Positions 59,923-64,000 of a stretch of 64,000 bases of DNA are shown one piece after another. The notes under the pieces are model-generated. The model was not told the origin of the DNA, ran no database searches, and saw only the letters and a list, made by a program, of their open reading frames with translations. The DNA is from Eriocheir sinensis. Its lineage: Eukaryota; Arthropoda; Malacostraca; Decapoda; Varunidae. Positions within the stretch are counted from its first letter, which is position 1. Each line of letters begins with the position of its first letter. The translations under genes were made by a program, and so were the position numbers. The stretch spans positions 185,001 to 249,000 of the forward strand of contig NW_026111619.1 of the NCBI RefSeq assembly GCF_024679095.1, given 5' to 3'.

Positions 59923-61121
59923 GGGGAGTTAGACGGGGGAGTCACTTAGCTGTGTCTGATGCATTTGTAAGGAGACCAGAGCATGATGGTATGGCTGATG
60001 TATGGTGAGGGGGGAGACTGGGACGCAGGAGATGTGGGATAACTCACTTCTCTCTGCTCTCCGGTACAAGCTGTAATGTAGGGGAGATATTAGGACGTAT
60101 ATAAGGAAGGGAAATTTTTAGTAAAATTAAAGGGAAGTTTATAGGAAGATTCGTAGGTAATCCGTAAGGAAATGGTAAGCTACCTTGGGTGTGAAGCAGT
60201 CGTGAGGTCGCTTGAGGAAGGAGTGGGGCGGTACAAGGGTATATATGACTGGGATCAGCAGATGTGCGGATGGCGACACATATCACTGGGATCAGCAAGG
60301 CGTGGCTGCCGCCGGCGAAAGAGGGGTAGGCTGGTGAACGGGGAGGGGAGGAGCGCTGAAGGCGAACGGTATGGATTACAAGAGAGTAGGGATAGGAATT
60401 TAAATGTAATCCGTGTAAGGGATTAAGAACAAATGAAATGGCGATTATATTTGGGTAAATTAGTGGAGAATGGGGGACGAGGGTGAGAATGTTATTTGAA
60501 GTGGGGTGTTTCGACAGTACATGTACTAAATTATGGAACAACGTTTCGTCTTACTTGAGTGATAGTGCAGGTGACAAACCAAAATTGTGCGGCGTGTTCC
60601 ACTAGCCGGGGGTGGGTGTTGACGATGCTGTGATTGACGGCACGCTGACGCTGACCGCTGACGCGTTGAATTTGAGCTGCCTGGCCGCGGCTACTACCTC
60701 TTCACTACTAATACGGCTTCCTCTTCCTCCTCTTGTGACTGTGAAGATACAGGGTTGGGGGAGCTCGGCAGGGGTTATAATCCCGTTAATTGAGGTGGGA
60801 TTTTTGGGTAGACTGGTCACGGACGTTTGCTGAGTGGTGGCAAAGATTGTTGTTTTGGTGATACAACGTAGGTGATGACCTCTTTTGTAGGTGCAAGTAC
60901 GAGCGATGGGGCTGGTAGTCGTCTCATAGGGACTGTAGTAATCCCGTAATTGTAGAGAGGGTGTGCTGGATTTTTCGATTGTGCTGGAGTTCACACTGGT
61001 TCACTGGTATGGAGTCACCACGTAATTTGAGGCACTTTGTGTAGGCCAGTATTATTTGATGATAAATCCTTTGTAATCGCTTGTAATCGCTTTGTAATCG
61101 CTTTGTAACCGCTGCCACCAA
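59923..61121. other. Gypsy-2 5' leader, no gene
   Basis: About 1.2 kb between the 5' LTR and gag. No conserved coding frame was recognised. A CGCTTTGTAA repeat lies near 61,077-61,108, close to the primer-binding site. Confidence 0.6.
61103..61120 (-). promoter_or_regulatory. Gypsy-2 primer-binding site
   Basis: One base after the 5' LTR on - comes TGGTGGCAGCGGTTACAA, starting with the TGG that pairs with tRNA CCA. It differs from that of Gypsy-1 after the first five bases, so a different tRNA is expected. Confidence 0.75.
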
Positions 61122-61367
61122 TATAAGTTTAGCATGTTTGGAGTTAAAGTCCTTGCTTAACTTGTCTTTTTACTGGTTTAGTGTCTTACACGGAGCGTGA
61201 GATGTGAACTCTATCGAGACGAAATGATGACTGCTCTCGGCAGCCGCACAAGCTATGTGCGTCATCTTTCGTTCATGAGGTTGCCTAGTCACAAAAGGAT
61301 TTATACAGATAGAAGGAGAAGAAGTGGAAACGGATAGATATTTAGGATTAATATTTACATGTTTACA
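61122..61367 (-). repeat. Gypsy-2 5' LTR (right copy)
   Basis: 246 bp. On - a TGTATAAAT at 61307-61299 is a TATA-box candidate. Followed on the right by AATT and the continuing minisatellite. Confidence 0.94.
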
Positions 61368-62668
61368 AATTCCCTCCCCCTTCCCCCCTTCCTCCTTCCC
61401 CCCTGTGTCAATTCCCTCCCCCTTCCCCCCTTCCTCCTTCCCCCCTGTGTCAATTCCCTCCCCCTTCCCCCCTTCCTCCTTCCCCCCTGTGTCAATTCCC
61501 TCCCCCTTCCCCCCTTCCTCCTTCCCCCCTGTGTCAATTCCCTCCCCCTTCTCCCCTTCCTCCTTCCCCCCTGTGTCAATTCTCTCCCCCTTCCCCCCTG
61601 TGTCAATTCCCTCCCCCTTCTTCCCTTCCTCCTTCCCCCTGTGTCAATTCCTCCCCTTCCCCCCTGTGTCAATTCCGTCCACCTTCCCCCCTGTGTCAAT
61701 TCCCTCCCCCTTCCCCCCTTCCTCCTTCCCCCCTGTGTCAATTCCCTCCCCCTTCCCCCCTTCCTCCTTCCCCCCTGTGTTAATTCCTCCCCTTCCCCTT
61801 CCTCCTTCCCCCGTGTCAATTCCTCCCCTTCCCCCTTCCTCCTTCCCACCCGTGTCAATTCCTCCCCTTCCACCTTCCTCCTTCCCCTGTGTCAATTCCT
61901 CCCCTTCCCCATGTGTCAATTCCTCCCCTTCCCCTTCCTCCTTCCCCCGTGTCAATTCCTCCCCTTCCCCCTTCCTCCTTCCCCGTGTCAATTCCTCCCC
62001 TTCCCCCCTTCCTCCTTCCCCCCTGTCAATTCACTCCCCTTCCACCCTTCCTCCTTCCCCCTGTGTCAATTCCTCCCCTTCCCCCCTGTGTCAATTCCTC
62101 CCCTTCCCCCTTCCTCCTTCCTCCCTGTGTCAATTCCTCCCCCTTCCTCCTTCCCCCTGTGTTAATTCCTCCCCTTCCCCTTCCTCCTTCCCCCCTGTGT
62201 TAGTTCCCTTCCCCTTCCCCCCTTCCTCCTTCCCCTGTGTCAATTCCCTCCCCTTCCCCTTCCTCCTCCCCCCTGTGTCAATTCCTCCCCTCCCCCCTGT
62301 GTCAATTCCTCCCCTTCCCCTGTGTCAATTCCTCCCCTTCCCCCCTGTGTCAATTCCTCCCCTTCCCCTTCCTCCTTCCCCCTGTGTCAATTCCCTCCCC
62401 TTCCCCCTTCCTCCTTCCCCTGTGTCAATTCCTCCCCTTCCCCTTCCTCCTTCCCCCTGTGTCAATTCCTCCCCTTCCCCCTTCCTCCTTCCCCCTGTGT
62501 CAATTCCTCCCCTTCCCCCTTCCTCCTTCCCCCTGTGTCAATTCCATCCCCTTCCCCCTTCCTCCTTCCCCCCTGTGACAGTTCCCTCCCCTTCCCCTTC
62601 CCCCTTCCTCCTTCCCCCTGTGTCAATTCCTCCCCTTCCCCCTTCCTCCTTCCCCCTGTGACAGTTCC
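61368..62668 (+). repeat. Pyrimidine-strand minisatellite, right half
   Basis: Same unit as 50,913-52,094. The first five units are almost identical at 60 bp spacing, then units become shorter and more diverged to the right. Confidence 0.97.
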
Positions 62669-62716
62669 CTCCTTAGTCTCAACGATGGGGTCTGTGTGGT
62701 CTGATTTTCTATGTTA

Positions 62717-62803
<87 letters not shown>
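62669..62803 (+). repeat. LINE-D 3'-tail remnant and (CT)n
   Basis: GGGGTCTGTGTGGTCTGATT and TTTCTATGT at about 62,686-62,714 equal the 3' end of LINE-D at about 42,218-42,245; both are followed by CT dinucleotides (here 62,720-62,803). Confidence 0.85.
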
Positions 62804-62807
<4 letters not shown>

Positions 62808-63634
62808 ATACCTCTGAGAAATAGCCTAGTCCACGCTCCCGTTTTCTTTAACTCCTCATTACTTTACGTTTTCTATATGTTTTTCAGGGTAGACTTTGAA
62901 ATGTATTATCCCAAGTTGTACAATTATTAGAGAAATCAGTGTATATTTGATGTCGACACCCTCATAATTAAAGATATTGTCTACAGTGTTGATTATGGAA
63001 GTGTTTTTAATAGTTTTGGCCTAAAAACAGAAGGAAATGAGCCAAGTACGACAATTTCGTTAGCTTAGACAATATAGTTAGGCGCTAACTATTTGCCCCA
63101 ACACACGTGAAAACACTTCCTTAATATAATTTAAACCCGTAAAAACAGTAATCACATTTTCTTCAAGCATTTCCCGCCATTAAAACACACATAGAACACA
63201 AAATAAGGAACAAAATAACACAACACGATACAGGTAACAGGTCAAAGAAGAAGAAGAGGAAGACAAGATGGCCGCCGACATCTCCTTTCCAGGCAAACGC
63301 ACTATTTTACCGTTTTCTCTACTTGTAAAGCCTGACGGAGGTGTCTGAGGCAGTATATCATGTGGTAATGGTTCTCCACGCCTTTAGAAACCCACAGTAA
63401 CCGCCGGAGACCAAGAGAACACGGAGAAAACAGGGAGTGGAGATTGTGGGCGGATTTTTCGTGTTTATAAGTGTGTGTCAGGCACGTCACTCATGGCTGT
63501 GCTTCATGGCGTGTGTGCGGGGCTGTGTGCGTGTGTGAAGGCTTGTGTGCGTGTTTTGGAGGGCGTGTGTGCGTGTGTGCAAAACTCTAGAATGACACCC
63601 GCACTGCCTTACCCAACGGCCCTTTCTCTCACAC

Positions 63635-63665
<31 letters not shown>

Positions 63666-63770
63666 GTCTTGTTTCCATGTGTACAGTATGATATATAGTG
63701 TCCCTGTCTTTCCTTACAACCACACAGTTACACTACTAAACATTTCAACGTCACTTATTTTGTTCGGCAG
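62804..63770. other. Low-repeat region, possible host flank; AC microsatellite inside
   Basis: No element recognised. A GAAGAAGAAGAGGAAGACAA stretch precedes ATGGCCGCCGAC at 63,268, a good Kozak context but only a short frame (about 26 codons). GTGTGTGCG-rich sequence at 63,510-63,580 and (AC)n at 63,628-63,665 follow. This could be a promoter and first-exon area of a host gene; evidence is thin. Confidence 0.35.
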
Positions 63771-63875
63771 GCTCAAACTCCATCCTGGAGCTCCAGAAGA
63801 GGCCCTCTGGACTGGGGCCCAAGCAGCGGTGGACTCTCAACAACAACAACAACAACAACTCTGTCAAGTAACCCA
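63771..63875 (+). CDS. Candidate host exon (splice-flanked)
   Basis: Preceded by a pyrimidine-rich TTATTTTGTTCGGCAG acceptor and followed by a strong donor, CCCA|GTAAGT, at 63,875/63,876. Two frames are open across it; a third (NSILELQKRPSGLGPKQRWT followed by an Asn run) is plausible but stops at 63,868-63,870. An AAC repeat gives poly-Asn, poly-Gln or poly-Thr depending on frame. The frame and gene are undetermined. Confidence 0.3.
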
Positions 63876-64000
63876 GTAAGTCAAGTCTTGGTTCAGTCCG
63901 CTTGGTTCTGGATGCCTCCTGTTACCTTCACCAAAATGGCATAGATTTGAATTTACAGATAAAAAAATACAAATTAATTTAATGTTTCCTACTTGCATGG
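63876..64000. other. Possible intron or host flank, nothing recognised
   Basis: No feature seen beyond the donor-like site. Confidence 0.4.

Larger units (their letters stand above)
52095..61367 (-). mobile_element. Gypsy-2: env-bearing Gypsy LTR retrotransposon, 9,273 bp, very young
   Basis: Direct 246-bp LTRs at both ends with a single difference seen (near 52,108 versus 61,135). AATT flanks on both sides (52091-52094, 61368-61371) form a 4-bp target duplication within the minisatellite. Gag, protease-RT-RNase H-integrase and env lie on -. Read on -, the LTR starts TGTAAACATG and ends CTTATA. A clear polypurine tract next to the 3' LTR was not seen. Confidence 0.94.

Noticed and set aside
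63264..63350. Short ATGGCCGCC frame as a complete gene
   Set aside because: Only about 26 codons before a stop; kept as a possible first-exon hint, not as a gene.

Overview
This is animal (eukaryotic) nuclear DNA made almost entirely of mobile elements and simple repeats. No ordinary host gene is recognisable except one weak exon candidate at the right edge. Very long CT, AT, ATT and CTA microsatellites, many CR1-like non-LTR retrotransposons, a Polinton and two envelope-bearing Gypsy elements suggest an arthropod, most likely a decapod crustacean. That assignment is inference from repeat style, not from a marker gene. Layout: 1-18,990 is a Polinton/Maverick (a virus-like self-synthesising DNA transposon). 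A protein-primed family B polymerase on + (broken) faces a long - strand block: adenain-like protease, double jelly-roll major capsid protein, small glycine-rich/basic protein, minor capsid (penton-like) protein, a macro-domain-like gene, a hypothetical basic protein, a short protein with a hydrophobic C-terminus, a chromodomain integrase and an FtsK/HerA-type packaging ATPase (frameshifted). A LINE fragment sits at the protease 3' end. A complete 8.8 kb Gypsy element (Gypsy-1, 6431-15199, 884-bp LTRs, GGGA target duplication, gag-pol-env on -) is inserted inside the macro-domain-like gene. 19,000-31,400 is a repeat field: a degenerate satellite of about 136 bp per unit, broken up by LINE fragments, an inserted foldback element with arms of about 200 bp, and very long AT/CT tracts. 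31,400-46,000 holds nested, 5'-truncated LINEs of at least six families on both strands, separated by microsatellites and a 92-bp x 4 tandem array. 46,138-50,912 is a nearly complete LINE (LINE-E). Its ORF1 has SAP-like, coiled-coil, polyproline, SGNH-like and two zinc-knuckle segments. Its ORF2 (endonuclease plus reverse transcriptase) lies in the same frame as ORF1 behind a single TAG codon. 50,913-62,668 is a pyrimidine-strand minisatellite split by a second, very young Gypsy element (Gypsy-2, 52095-61367, 246-bp LTRs with one difference seen, AATT target duplication) that keeps an intact 606-codon envelope gene although its pol has two frame breaks. 62,804-64,000 is the least repetitive stretch and may be host flank. 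How the parts work together: the Polinton carries a replication module (PolB, integrase) and a virion module (protease, ATPase, two jelly-roll proteins, small proteins). Each Gypsy element carries gag, protease, reverse transcriptase/RNase H, integrase and a class I F-like fusion protein, as errantiviruses do. The LINEs are EN-RT elements whose 3' tails supply or attract many of the microsatellites. Most copies are damaged. The frames without visible breaks are the Polinton capsid, penton, small basic protein and integrase genes, Gypsy-1 gag, Gypsy-2 gag and env, and LINE-E ORF1.
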